This document shows, piece by piece, positions 44,822-53,537 of a stretch of 64,000 bases of DNA. The stretch's first letter is position 1, and each line of letters starts with the position of its first letter. The position numbers and the translations under genes were made by a program. This stretch comes from Clostridia bacterium. GTDB lineage: Bacteria > Bacillota > Clostridia > Oscillospirales > Acutalibacteraceae. The stretch is taken from assembly GCA_017416485.1 (NCBI GenBank), contig JAFQCH010000018.1, positions 1-64,000 on the forward strand, in the 5' to 3' direction. Under the pieces are notes generated by a model, which was given only the letters and a program-made list of their open reading frames with translations, was not told the DNA's origin and did not search any database.

Positions 44822-47335
44822 TTATTTGTTTTCAGCCATTGCTTTGAGTCTTTCAACAGCCTGCTCGCGCATTTTGTATTTCAGAATCTTACCTGCCACG
44901 TTCATCGGGAAGTCGTTCATGAAATGCACATAACGGGGAACTTTGTGCTTTGCCATGTGGGCATCAACAAACTTCTTCATTTCATCTTCGGTGCAGGTTT
45001 CACCTTTTTTAAGAATCACGCAGGCCATGATTTCTTCACCGAAACGTGGATCGGGAATGCCGATAACCTGTACGTCGTGCACCTTGGGGTTGGTCAGGAT
45101 CAGTTCTTCGATTTCTCGGGGGTAAATATTTTCACCGCCGCGGATGATCATATCCTTGAGTCTGCCCGTGACCTTGAAATAACCTCTTTCGTCGCGGCAA
45201 CAAAGGTCACCCGAATGCAGCCAGCCATCTTTGTCAATTGCCTCGGCTGTGGCCTTGGGCATTTTGTAGTAGCCTTTCATGACGTTGTAGCCGCGTACCA
45301 CGAATTCACCGTTGACACCGTCGGGCACATCTTCGCCCGTTGCGGGGTCAATGTTTTTGCATTCGATATAGGGGAATGCCTTGCCGACGGTTTCCACACG
45401 GTCATCAAGCGATTCCGTGACTTCACCCATGGTGCATCCGGGGGATGCTTCCGTCAGCCCGTAAACACTGAGAATGCCTGTCATGTTCATTTCTGCAGCG
45501 GCTTTGCGCATCAGTTCAGGCGGGCAGTTTGCACCTGCCATAATGCCTGTGCGCATATAGGAGAAGTCGGTTTTGGTAAAATCGGGATGCGTGAACATCA
45601 GGTTGAACATGGTCGGAACACCATGGAAAACGGTAATTCGTTCATTGTTGATGCAAGCAAGAGAAGATTTGGGGGAGAAATAGGGAATTGGCATCATGGT
45701 AGATCCGTGCGTAACCGAAGCGGTCATGGCAAGCACCATGCCGAAGCAGTGCACCATGGGAACCTGAATCATCATGCGGTCTGCCGTGGACAAGTCCATA
45801 CGGTCACCGATGCACTTGCCGTCATTGATGATGTTGTAATGTGTGAGCATAACACCTTTGGGGAAGCCTGTAGTACCCGATGTGTACTGCATATTGCAGA
45901 CATCGTGAATGTCAATGGCAGCCGCCATGCGGTTGACTTCATCCTGACTGACAAGGTCTGCTCTTGCCAGTGCTTCGTTCCATTCCAGACATCCTTTCAT
46001 GCGGAAGCCGATGGTGATAACATTGCGAAGGAAGGGAAGTCTTGCCGAGTGCATTTTTTCACCCGGTTTCAGGTTTTCAAGTTCAGGACACAACTCCTGA
46101 ATGATCTCTTTATAGTTAGAATCCTTGAATCCGTCAATCATAATGAGTGTATGTGTATCGGACTGACGGAGAATGTATTCCGCTTCGTGGATTTTATAAG
46201 CGGTGTTCATGGGAATCAGAACTGCACCGATTTTTGTGACAGCCCAGAATGCAATATACCACTGCGGCAGGTTGGTTGCCCATGCCGTAACGTGCGTGCC
46301 GGGTTTGACACCCATGGAAATCAGTACACGGCAGAACTCGTCCACATCGTCACGGAACTGTGCGTAGGTTCTTGTATAATCAAGGGTTGTGAATTTGAAC
46401 ATATATTGGTCGGGGAATTCTTCGACCATTTTGTCAAGCAACTGCGGGAATGTGATGTTGACAAGCGATTCCTTTTTCCACACAAACTTGCCCGTGTGTG
46501 CCATGTTGTCATACAGATGGCTTTTTGTTTTGCGCTCCTGTTCAAACAGGCTCATGTAGCTGACAAAGTGTGAGAAAATAACGGACGGATCCTGCAGGTC
46601 GGGCATCCATTCGGGATCCCATTCCAGAGAAATATAACCTGCATAGTTAAGAGTTCGCAGTGCGTTGTGAATTTCATCCACAGGCAGTGTTCCTTCGCCG
46701 ATGAGGCGATACTGCAAGCCATCTTCCGTTTCTTCGGAATCCTTGAAGTGAACGTGCTTGATGTATACACCAAGGTTTGTGACTGTCTGATCGGGGGCTT
46801 CTTTTGCATCACGGTAGGTGTGGTGCACATCCCACAGAACAGCAAGATTGTCACATGCAAATCTGTTGAGCAGATTGCACAGTTTTTTTGTATCGGAGTA
46901 AATGCCCGCGGTTTCCATGAGCAGGGTGATGTTCGCATCTTCTGCCATGGGGACTGCTTTTGCAAGATATGCAAAAACGGCATCATCCACACATTCGTCG
47001 TTGTCAACAACAGGAGCATGAATGCGGATATAAGGCACTTTCAAAGCCTTTGCATAGGCAATGCAAGAGGCGGTTTCAGCCATATTTTCTTCCAGTTTTT
47101 CTGCATTGCCGATGTTGCAAAGCGCATCAAGGCAGGGGATGCAGAGGTTGTTTTCAATGAGGTTGCGAACGGTGGCTGCTGCCATTTCCATGTTGGCAGG
47201 ACCTGTTTTTTCGCTGAATTCGGGTGCGTTTATATCATGGATCTCAATGCCGGAAAAACCTGCTTCCACGGCTTCGGAAACGAATTCCTGCCATGTTGTG
47301 TTTTTCCAACCTTTGGTTGAAAAAGAAAGTTTCAT
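44822..47335 (-). CDS. Fusion of TIM-barrel epimerase-like domain and AMP-dependent acyl-CoA synthetase
   Basis: The 837-residue protein joins two enzymes not normally fused. Residues 1-~275 are a xylose-isomerase-like TIM barrel (FSTKGWKNTTWQEF, IRIHAPVVDN, LLMETAGIYS, LWDVHHTYRD, KHVHFKDSEE). Residues ~295-837 are an acyl-CoA synthetase: YTSGTTGFPKGVMLTHYN near 480, VYGLTEASPG, HSGDLCCRDERGYFKVTGR and a C-terminal PMNVAGKILKYKMRE with the catalytic Lys. It resembles medium/long- or branched-chain acid ligases. The ATG shares one base with the preceding stop (TGATG), so translation is coupled. No stop or frameshift lies at the domain junction, so the fusion is real in this sequence. The role of the barrel is unknown. 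Confidence 0.85.
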   Translation of the reverse strand: MKLSFSTKGWKNTTWQEFVSEAVEAGFSGIEIHDINAPEFSEKTGPANMEMAAATVRNLIENNLCIPCLDALCNIGNAEKLEENMAETASCIAYAKALKVPYIRIHAPVVDNDECVDDAVFAYLAKAVPMAEDANITLLMETAGIYSDTKKLCNLLNRFACDNLAVLWDVHHTYRDAKEAPDQTVTNLGVYIKHVHFKDSEETEDGLQYRLIGEGTLPVDEIHNALRTLNYAGYISLEWDPEWMPDLQDPSVIFSHFVSYMSLFEQERKTKSHLYDNMAHTGKFVWKKESLVNITFPQLLDKMVEEFPDQYMFKFTTLDYTRTYAQFRDDVDEFCRVLISMGVKPGTHVTAWATNLPQWYIAFWAVTKIGAVLIPMNTAYKIHEAEYILRQSDTHTLIMIDGFKDSNYKEIIQELCPELENLKPGEKMHSARLPFLRNVITIGFRMKGCLEWNEALARADLVSQDEVNRMAAAIDIHDVCNMQYTSGTTGFPKGVMLTHYNIINDGKCIGDRMDLSTADRMMIQVPMVHCFGMVLAMTASVTHGSTMMPIPYFSPKSSLACINNERITVFHGVPTMFNLMFTHPDFTKTDFSYMRTGIMAGANCPPELMRKAAAEMNMTGILSVYGLTEASPGCTMGEVTESLDDRVETVGKAFPYIECKNIDPATGEDVPDGVNGEFVVRGYNVMKGYYKMPKATAEAIDKDGWLHSGDLCCRDERGYFKVTGRLKDMIIRGGENIYPREIEELILTNPKVHDVQVIGIPDPRFGEEIMACVILKKGETCTEDEMKKFVDAHMAKHKVPRYVHFMNDFPMNVAGKILKYKMREQAVERLKAMAENK

Positions 47336-48735
47336 CAGTTTTTCTCCTCCTCATAAACGATTTTGTTGAGTGCATTGAGATAAGCGCGTATGGAAGCGCC
47401 GACAATGTCGGTGGAAATGCCGTTGCCGGAATACAGCTTGCCGTTTGCACGCAGACGGATGATTGCATTACCGACGGAATCTCTGCCTTCGGTGATGGAG
47501 CGAATGCGGAAATCATCGAGCTCATAGTGCACACCGATAATCTGTTCAATTGCCATGAAAGCCGCATCAATGGGGCCGTCGCCCATGCTGATACCCTGCA
47601 TAAGGGTGCCGTTCTTTTCAATTGCAATCGTTGCGGTGGAAACGATGTCACTGCCCGAGTTGCTTACAAAGCTCTTCATGCGGTAAACAGGCGGCACCTG
47701 CATAGCGGCAGAAGCAACAATGGCATCGAGTTCTTTCAAAGAAACATTTTTCTTGTCGGCAACGGTTTTGAATGCTTCAAATACCTTTGCATTGTCGTCG
47801 TCGGAAAGGTCATAACCGAGTTTTTTAACAGCCTTTGCAACGGTGGCGGCATCGTCGGTTTTTGTAAGCAGAACGCCGTTTGCGAAAATATCATTTTCTT
47901 CCGTGCGGGAAATCTGCTCCTGTCTGTGGCGGATAAAGTTGATGATCTGTTTTTCGGTTCTTTGCAAGCCTGTATGGTCAAGTCCGCTTGTAACAGCGCA
48001 GGAATCACCGCGCAGTCTGAACAACTGTGCAATGCTCGAAAGGGCAGGGGCATCAAATCCGGCAACAGCGGTCTTAATTTTATCTGCACCTGCACGCACA
48101 CTGGCGGCTGTGCATGCACAAGCCATATCCATTGCATTGGAACAACGTACACCGAGGGCAATACCTGCGGGCATATCAAGTGTTGTAATAAAATTAGCGA
48201 ATTCATCGGGCATCATCGTGCCGGCTGTGTCGCAAAGGGTAACCGTTGTTGCGCCGGCTGCAACAGCTTTGTCGATGGCCGCGGTGAGAAAATCAGGCTC
48301 ACTGCGGGTTGCGTCTTCTGCCACAAATTCAACATCATTGCAAAGGGAAGCACACTTAGCAACCAGTTCGCCGATCATTTCAAGCACTGCACTGCTCTTT
48401 TTGTGGCAGAAATATTCCATCTGCACGGGAGAAACGGGCACGCAGACCTGCAATCTTGCCTTTGCGGCATTCTTCATGGAACTCCATGCAAGGTCGATTT
48501 CTTCAACAGAAAGACCGACAGGAAGCACCACACAAGCCTTGCGGATGACTGCGCAGACGGTTTTTACAAGCAGTGTATCTGTTTTTACATCATAAATTGC
48601 AGGCAGTTCAATATAATCAACACCCGCTTTTTCCAGTAGCTTTGCAATTTCCGTTTTTTCACGGAAAGTAAGGCTTATGTCCCTTTTGCGGGAAGCGGCT
48701 TTGAGTGTTTCATCTGCAATTCTGATTCTTTTCAT
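47335..48735 (-). CDS. Catalytically degraded 2-isopropylmalate synthase (LeuA) homologue
   Basis: The 466-residue protein aligns over its length with LeuA/citramalate synthase: a TIM barrel (about 1-270), linker and C-terminal LeuA dimer/regulatory domain (about 350-460; GRDSVGNAIIRLRANGK, STDIVGASIRAYLNALN). Catalytic motifs are lost. The family's DTTLRDGEQ reads DETLKAASR, removing the metal-binding Asp and the Arg; the HxHND metal site reads RCSNA; the G-x-GERAGN motif is changed to GFDAPALSS. DVEFVAEDATRSEPDF remains. It is therefore unlikely to make isopropylmalate. The intact C-terminal domain, which binds leucine in LeuA, and the leucine-type T-box upstream suggest a leucine-linked sensor or altered enzyme. 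AAGGAG precedes the ATG. Confidence 0.85.
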   Translation of the reverse strand: MKRIRIADETLKAASRKRDISLTFREKTEIAKLLEKAGVDYIELPAIYDVKTDTLLVKTVCAVIRKACVVLPVGLSVEEIDLAWSSMKNAAKARLQVCVPVSPVQMEYFCHKKSSAVLEMIGELVAKCASLCNDVEFVAEDATRSEPDFLTAAIDKAVAAGATTVTLCDTAGTMMPDEFANFITTLDMPAGIALGVRCSNAMDMACACTAASVRAGADKIKTAVAGFDAPALSSIAQLFRLRGDSCAVTSGLDHTGLQRTEKQIINFIRHRQEQISRTEENDIFANGVLLTKTDDAATVAKAVKKLGYDLSDDDNAKVFEAFKTVADKKNVSLKELDAIVASAAMQVPPVYRMKSFVSNSGSDIVSTATIAIEKNGTLMQGISMGDGPIDAAFMAIEQIIGVHYELDDFRIRSITEGRDSVGNAIIRLRANGKLYSGNGISTDIVGASIRAYLNALNKIVYEEEKN

Positions 48736-48763
48736 CTGTCTGAACTCCTTATATTCAAGAAAT

Positions 48764-49035
48764 AAAAAATCCCCGAGGTAAAAACCTCAGGGACGAATAA
48801 AAATCCGCGGTACCACCCTAATTACCGTTTACATAAACGGTCACTTTGCAGGCTCAATCAAGCCTTTCGCCATGGTAACGGGGCGATCCGCAGCTCCTTA
48901 TGCACTCATTTTGAGGGTTAGGGAGCCGAGCTCCGGAACGAGGCCGGTGCAATACTTCAATGTTGGCTCGCAGCAACCTGCCAACTCTCTGAAAAATCCG
49001 TACTGTCCGTAATTCCTTCACAGCCTTTATTTATT
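48764..49035 (-). promoter_or_regulatory. T-box riboswitch leader A (leucine-type specifier)
   Basis: On the minus strand the T-box sequence AGGGTGGTACCGCGG is at 48805-48819. It is followed by a terminator hairpin (48771-48794, GTCCCTGAGG ... CCTCGGGG) and a T-run (48764-48770). Upstream, CAGAGAG and a GTTGGC/GCCAAC apical stem mark stem I. An AGTA motif, a CGGA/TCCG helix and a GGA/TCC base helix place the specifier loop at GAGCTC, giving CUC (48928-48930), a leucine codon. Uncharged tRNA would prevent termination and switch operon A on. The specifier call is by hand and less certain than the T-box itself. Confidence 0.9.
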
Positions 49036-49041
49036 GGTGGA

Positions 49042-49070
49042 ATTATAACATATGAACTTTACAAAGTCAA
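49042..49070 (-). promoter_or_regulatory. Promoter of T-box operon A
   Basis: On the minus strand TTGACT (49065-49070), 17 nt, TATAAT (49042-49047). Start of transcription is expected near 49035. Confidence 0.8.
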
Positions 49071-49080
49071 GTATTTTTTC

Positions 49081-49109
49081 TTGACTTTTTTATTTATATA
49101 TGCTATCAT
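49081..49109 (+). promoter_or_regulatory. Promoter of ileS
   Basis: TTGACT (49081-49086), 17 nt, TATCAT (49104-49109) with an extended -10 TG. It is back to back with the operon A promoter. Confidence 0.65.
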
Positions 49110-49180
49110 CCATGATATTATGGAATGCGTATGCGCACAAATATTGTCAAAATATGGAGCGCATTTTTTTGGAGGTAAAT

Positions 49181-52100
49181 ATGTACGACAAAGTGTCTAC
49201 CGAACTCAACTTTGTTGAGCGCGAAAAGCAAACGGAAAAATTCTGGCGTGAAAACGACATTTTCCGCAAGAGTACTAAAATGCGCGAAGGTTGCGGCTCT
49301 TATGTTTTCTATGACGGCCCGCCGACTGCAAACGGCAAACCGCATATCGGTCATGTTCTGACCCGTGTTATCAAGGATATGATTCCGCGTTACCACACCA
49401 TGAAAGGTGCCATGGTTCCGCGTAAGGCAGGTTGGGATACCCACGGTCTGCCCGTTGAACTTGAAGTTGAAAAACTCTTGGGCATCGACGGCAAGGAACA
49501 GATCGAAAATTACGGTATTGCTCCTTTCATTGAAAAATGTAAAGAAAGTGTCTGGAAATACAAGGGTATGTGGGAAGATTTCTCGGGTACTGTCGGTTTC
49601 TGGGCCGATATGGACGATCCGTATGTAACCTACCACGATTCTTACATCGAATCCGAATGGTGGGCGCTTCGCCAAATCTGGGATAAGGGTCTGCTTTACA
49701 AGGGCTTCAAGGTCGTTCCTTATTGCCCGCGTTGCGGCACGCCGCTGTCTTCTCACGAAGTCGCACAGGGCTACAAGGACGTCAAAGAACGTTCCGCAAT
49801 CGTCCGTTTCAAGGTTCTCGATGAAGATGCCTACATCCTTGCATGGACAACCACACCCTGGACACTTCCGTCCAATGTGGCTCTTTGCGTGCATCCCGAA
49901 TATGATTATGTAAAAATCCGCAACGGCGAATTCGTTTACTATCTTGCCGAAGGTCTGTTAAGTGTTATTGAGGGTGATTATGAAATCCTTGAACGCATGA
50001 AAGGTAAGGATCTTGAATACAAGAAGTACATGCCTCTGTTTGATTTCATCGACCGCCGTGATGATGCTTATTTTGTCTGCTGTGACGAATATGTTACCCT
50101 GACAGACGGTACCGGTGTTGTTCATCTTGCTCCCGCATTCGGTGAAGACGATAACCGTGTCGGCAGACGCTACAAACTGCCCTTTGTGCAGCTTGTTGAT
50201 GCCAAGGGCTGTATGACAAAAGAAACACCCTGGGAAGGCACTTTCTGCAAGGATGCCGACAAGCAGGTTCTTATTTATCTTGAAACCGTCGGCAGACTGT
50301 TCTCTGCACCCGTATTTGAACACAGCTATCCGCATTGCTGGCGCTGTGACACGCCTCTTATTTACTACGCCCGTGAGAGCTGGTATATCGAAATGTCTGC
50401 TGTCAGAGACCGTCTGATTGCAAACAACAAGACCATCAACTGGATTCCCGAAAGCATCGGCACAGGCCGTTTTGGCGACTGGCTTGAAAATGTGCAGGAC
50501 TGGGCACTTTCCAGAAACCGTTACTGGGGTACTCCGCTTAATATCTGGGAATGCGGTTGCGGCCACAGACATTGCATCGGCAGTATTGAAGAACTCAAAT
50601 CTATGTCCGACAACTGCCCCGAGAAAATAGAACTGCACCGTCCTTACATTGATGCTGTTACCATCCGTTGCCCCGAATGCGGAAAAGAAATGAAACGTGT
50701 TCCCGAAGTCATTGACTGTTGGTTCGACTCGGGTGCCATGCCGTTTGCACAGCATCATTATCCGTTTGAAAACAAGGATTTGTTTGAACAGCAGTTCCCG
50801 GCAGACTTCATCTCCGAAGCCGTTGACCAGACAAGAGGTTGGTTCTATTCGCTTCTTGCCATTTCCACCTTGCTGTTTGACAAAGCACCTTATAAGAATG
50901 TTATCGTTCTCGGTCTTGTGCAGGACGAAAACGGTCAGAAAATGTCCAAGTCCAAGGGCAATGCCGTTGATCCGTTTGATGCACTCGAAAAGTTCGGTGC
51001 AGATGCCATCCGTTGGTATTTCTACACCAACTCCGCGCCGTGGCTTCCGAACCGCTTCTATGACAAGGCGGTTCTTGAAGGACAGAGAAAGTTCATGGGC
51101 ACTCTTTGGAATACCTACGCATTCTATGTGCTTTATGCCAATATCGATAAGTTCGATCCGTCCAAGTATGAGCTTGATCTTTCCAAGCTGAGTGTTATCG
51201 ACAAGTGGCTGCTTTCCAGACTCAATTCCACGGTTGCTGAGGTTGACAAGCAGCTCGGTAATTATGCAATTCCCGAAGCTGCCCGTGCACTTGACAGCTT
51301 TGTTGACGAAATGAGCAACTGGTATGTCCGCCGTTGCCGCGAGCGTTTCTGGTCCAAGGAAATGACACAGGACAAGATCAACGCTTACATGACCCTTTAC
51401 ACCGCACTTGTTACAATCAGCAAGGCGGCAGCTCCCATGATTCCGTTCATGACCGAAGAAATCTACCGCAATCTTGTCTGCAATATTTATAAAGATGCTC
51501 CCGAAAGCATCCATCTTTGCGACTTCCCGACGGTGGATGAAAAGTTCATCGATGCAGACCTCGAAAAAGCAATGGATCTTGTTCTGCAAATCGTTGTGCT
51601 CGGCAGAAGCGCAAGAAACGGTGCAAACCGCAAAAACAGACAGCCTCTGGCTCTGCTTTCTGTTGCTTGCAACGAAACACTCGATGAAACCTACCTTGAG
51701 ATCATCCGTGACGAACTCAATGTCAAGACGGTTGAATTCATCGACGATGCTGACGGACTGCTGACCTATGTCTTCAAGCCGCAGCTCAAGACCGTCGGGC
51801 CGAAATACGGCAGACAGCTCAACGACATCCGCAATGCTCTTGCAACGATTGACGGCAATGCCGCAAAGCGTGAACTCGATGCCAACGGCATGATCGTGCT
51901 TGATCTTACAAGCGGTAAGGTCGAACTGACCGTGGATGATCTTCTCATCTCCTGCTCGCAGAAGGAAGGCACATTCTCGCTGTCCGACAACGGTGTTACC
52001 GTATCTCTTGACACCAACCTCACCGATGCACTCATCGAAGAAGGTCATGTCAATGAAATCATCAGCAAGGTGCAGACCATGCGTAAGGAAGCCGGCTTTG

Positions 52101-52288
52101 AAGTGACCGATCACATCCGTGTCACCTTTAAAGCAAGCGAAGCCATGACCGCACTTCTGCTTGCTAACACCGACCGTATTGCCAAGGTCGCTCTTGCCGA
52201 TTCTGTTGAAGCTACAGCTCCCGCAGGCTATGTAAAGGCATGGGATATCAACGGCGAAGAAATCAACTTCGGCGTAGAAAAAATCTGA
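49181..52288 (+). CDS. ileS: Isoleucyl-tRNA synthetase, long (type 2-like) form
   Basis: The 1035-residue enzyme charges tRNA-Ile. GPPTANGKPHIGH holds the HIGH motif, GWDTHGLPVE follows, AWTTTPWTLPSN is in the editing domain, and GQKMSKSKGN the KMSKS loop (about 586). A zinc-finger-like CGCGHRHC/CPECGKE pair is inserted near 460-510. After the anticodon domain there is a ~150-residue C-terminal extension like the archaeal/eukaryotic type. Type 1 bacterial forms are ~920-930 residues; the length and C-terminus point to type 2, which includes mupirocin-tolerant enzymes (tolerance not tested here). ATG 49181 is set by TTGGAGG; no T-box precedes it, only a ~70-nt leader. Confidence 0.93.
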   Translation: MYDKVSTELNFVEREKQTEKFWRENDIFRKSTKMREGCGSYVFYDGPPTANGKPHIGHVLTRVIKDMIPRYHTMKGAMVPRKAGWDTHGLPVELEVEKLLGIDGKEQIENYGIAPFIEKCKESVWKYKGMWEDFSGTVGFWADMDDPYVTYHDSYIESEWWALRQIWDKGLLYKGFKVVPYCPRCGTPLSSHEVAQGYKDVKERSAIVRFKVLDEDAYILAWTTTPWTLPSNVALCVHPEYDYVKIRNGEFVYYLAEGLLSVIEGDYEILERMKGKDLEYKKYMPLFDFIDRRDDAYFVCCDEYVTLTDGTGVVHLAPAFGEDDNRVGRRYKLPFVQLVDAKGCMTKETPWEGTFCKDADKQVLIYLETVGRLFSAPVFEHSYPHCWRCDTPLIYYARESWYIEMSAVRDRLIANNKTINWIPESIGTGRFGDWLENVQDWALSRNRYWGTPLNIWECGCGHRHCIGSIEELKSMSDNCPEKIELHRPYIDAVTIRCPECGKEMKRVPEVIDCWFDSGAMPFAQHHYPFENKDLFEQQFPADFISEAVDQTRGWFYSLLAISTLLFDKAPYKNVIVLGLVQDENGQKMSKSKGNAVDPFDALEKFGADAIRWYFYTNSAPWLPNRFYDKAVLEGQRKFMGTLWNTYAFYVLYANIDKFDPSKYELDLSKLSVIDKWLLSRLNSTVAEVDKQLGNYAIPEAARALDSFVDEMSNWYVRRCRERFWSKEMTQDKINAYMTLYTALVTISKAAAPMIPFMTEEIYRNLVCNIYKDAPESIHLCDFPTVDEKFIDADLEKAMDLVLQIVVLGRSARNGANRKNRQPLALLSVACNETLDETYLEIIRDELNVKTVEFIDDADGLLTYVFKPQLKTVGPKYGRQLNDIRNALATIDGNAAKRELDANGMIVLDLTSGKVELTVDDLLISCSQKEGTFSLSDNGVTVSLDTNLTDALIEEGHVNEIISKVQTMRKEAGFEVTDHIRVTFKASEAMTALLLANTDRIAKVALADSVEATAPAGYVKAWDINGEEINFGVEKI

Positions 52289-52294
52289 ATTCAA

Positions 52295-52326
52295 AAGGGT
52301 GTGTGCTGAACATCCCCTTGCTTTTT
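52295..52326 (+). terminator. Hairpin after ileS
   Basis: AAGGGTGTGT (52295-52304) pairs with ACATCCCCTT (52310-52319) with one mismatch, then GCTTTTT. It nearly touches the RBS of the next gene. Confidence 0.5.
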
Positions 52327-52337
52327 AGGAGGATACT

Positions 52338-53537
52338 ATGGCTGATTTTACCCCGATTTTCAGAATGATCGTTACAAGCGACATTCATATTCAGAAGGAT
52401 GATTATCAGATTGCGCGTTACAGAAAAGGCATGAAATTTGCTTATGAATATGCAAAATCACAGCCTTATAATAAAATCGATGCCTTTTTTGCTGTCGGCG
52501 ACTTTGCAAACAGCGGCTCGGAATGGGAAATGCTGGCCTTCCGTGATTTAATGGATGAATGTCTTTCTCCCGAAACCGAAAGAACCCTCATGCTTGCAAG
52601 CCATGAATTCAAAACCGACGGTCAGCAGGGTGCTTATGACAGATTGAAGTCTATTTATAATATGGAACCCGATACCCATAAAATCTTTAAAGGGTTTCAC
52701 TGCATTTCCGTTTCCACTGAAGACGGCTGCCGTTTCAGAGGAGGCAAACAGAATTTTTTGCGTGAAGAACTCAAAAAAGCCGCCGCGGATGATCCCAAAA
52801 AGCCCATTTTCGTCTTCCAGCATCCGCACATCACAGATACCGTTGCAGGCTCTATCAACTGGGGTGAAGATGATCTTACTGCTATTATGATGGATTATCC
52901 GCAGATCATCGACTTTTCCGGACACTCTCATGCACCGATCAATGATCCGAGAAGCATTCACCAGCGTCATTTTACCTGCCTTGGTACGGGTTCATTCAGT
53001 TATTTTGAACTCGATGAATTTGATAAAATTTACGGCACGATTCCCCCTGATTGTGATGATCAGGCACAGTACCTCATTGTTGAAGTCAGTGCTGACGGTT
53101 CGGTACTTATCAAGAGCGTTGATGTGCTGACCGATCATTTCTTCCCCTGCGACCGCTTTATTGAAACACCGTGGGAACCGACATCGTTTGTTTACACGGA
53201 TGCACGCTATCTGACAAATGTAAAACCGTATTTTGCAGACGATGCAAAAGTGGAATATGAAAAAACGGAAGAGGGATTTACCATCCGTTTTTCACAGGCG
53301 AAAATCGATGAAGATATGGTGGATGATTACATCATCAGGCTTCGTAATAAAAAAGACGGCACTGTCGCAAAACAGGCCGCCGTATGGTCTTCTTATTACC
53401 TTTATAACATGCCCGAAACCTGTTCGGTCATATTGAAAGATGTCGCTGCAGGGGAGTATATCGCCGAAATATTTGCACAGGGCTTCTGGAAAAACCGCAG
53501 TGAAAAACCGCTGTGTGCCGACATCACTGTTGATTAA
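52338..53537 (+). CDS. Calcineurin-like metallophosphoesterase, variant motifs
   Basis: The 399-residue protein has TSDIHI (13-18), VGDF in place of GDxxD, ASHEF in place of GNHD, FQHPHI and SGHSHAP. The order is right for the calcineurin fold, but the Asn of GNHD is replaced, so metal binding or catalysis may differ. The last ~120 residues form a beta-rich domain after the phosphoesterase part. No signal peptide is seen. TAGGAGGAT precedes the ATG. Its end overlaps the convergent alaX-like gene by 14 bp. The substrate is unknown. Confidence 0.82.
   Translation: MADFTPIFRMIVTSDIHIQKDDYQIARYRKGMKFAYEYAKSQPYNKIDAFFAVGDFANSGSEWEMLAFRDLMDECLSPETERTLMLASHEFKTDGQQGAYDRLKSIYNMEPDTHKIFKGFHCISVSTEDGCRFRGGKQNFLREELKKAAADDPKKPIFVFQHPHITDTVAGSINWGEDDLTAIMMDYPQIIDFSGHSHAPINDPRSIHQRHFTCLGTGSFSYFELDEFDKIYGTIPPDCDDQAQYLIVEVSADGSVLIKSVDVLTDHFFPCDRFIETPWEPTSFVYTDARYLTNVKPYFADDAKVEYEKTEEGFTIRFSQAKIDEDMVDDYIIRLRNKKDGTVAKQAAVWSSYYLYNMPETCSVILKDVAAGEYIAEIFAQGFWKNRSEKPLCADITVD

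Noticed and set aside
43559-46573. 1004-codon (+) frame opposite iorA and the fusion gene
   Set aside because: Cys/His/Phe-rich shadow of two well-supported minus-strand genes; no start signal.
44822-47335. Frameshift joining two separate genes
   Set aside because: The frame passes through the junction without stop, slippery run or internal RBS/ATG of normal form, so a true fusion is the simpler reading.
49110-49180. T-box or other riboswitch in front of ileS
   Set aside because: The leader is only ~70 nt and lacks a T-box sequence; the T-box nearby is on the other strand and serves operon A.
49958-52294. 778-codon minus-strand frame opposite ileS
   Set aside because: ileS has all its motifs on the plus strand; this is a codon-bias shadow.
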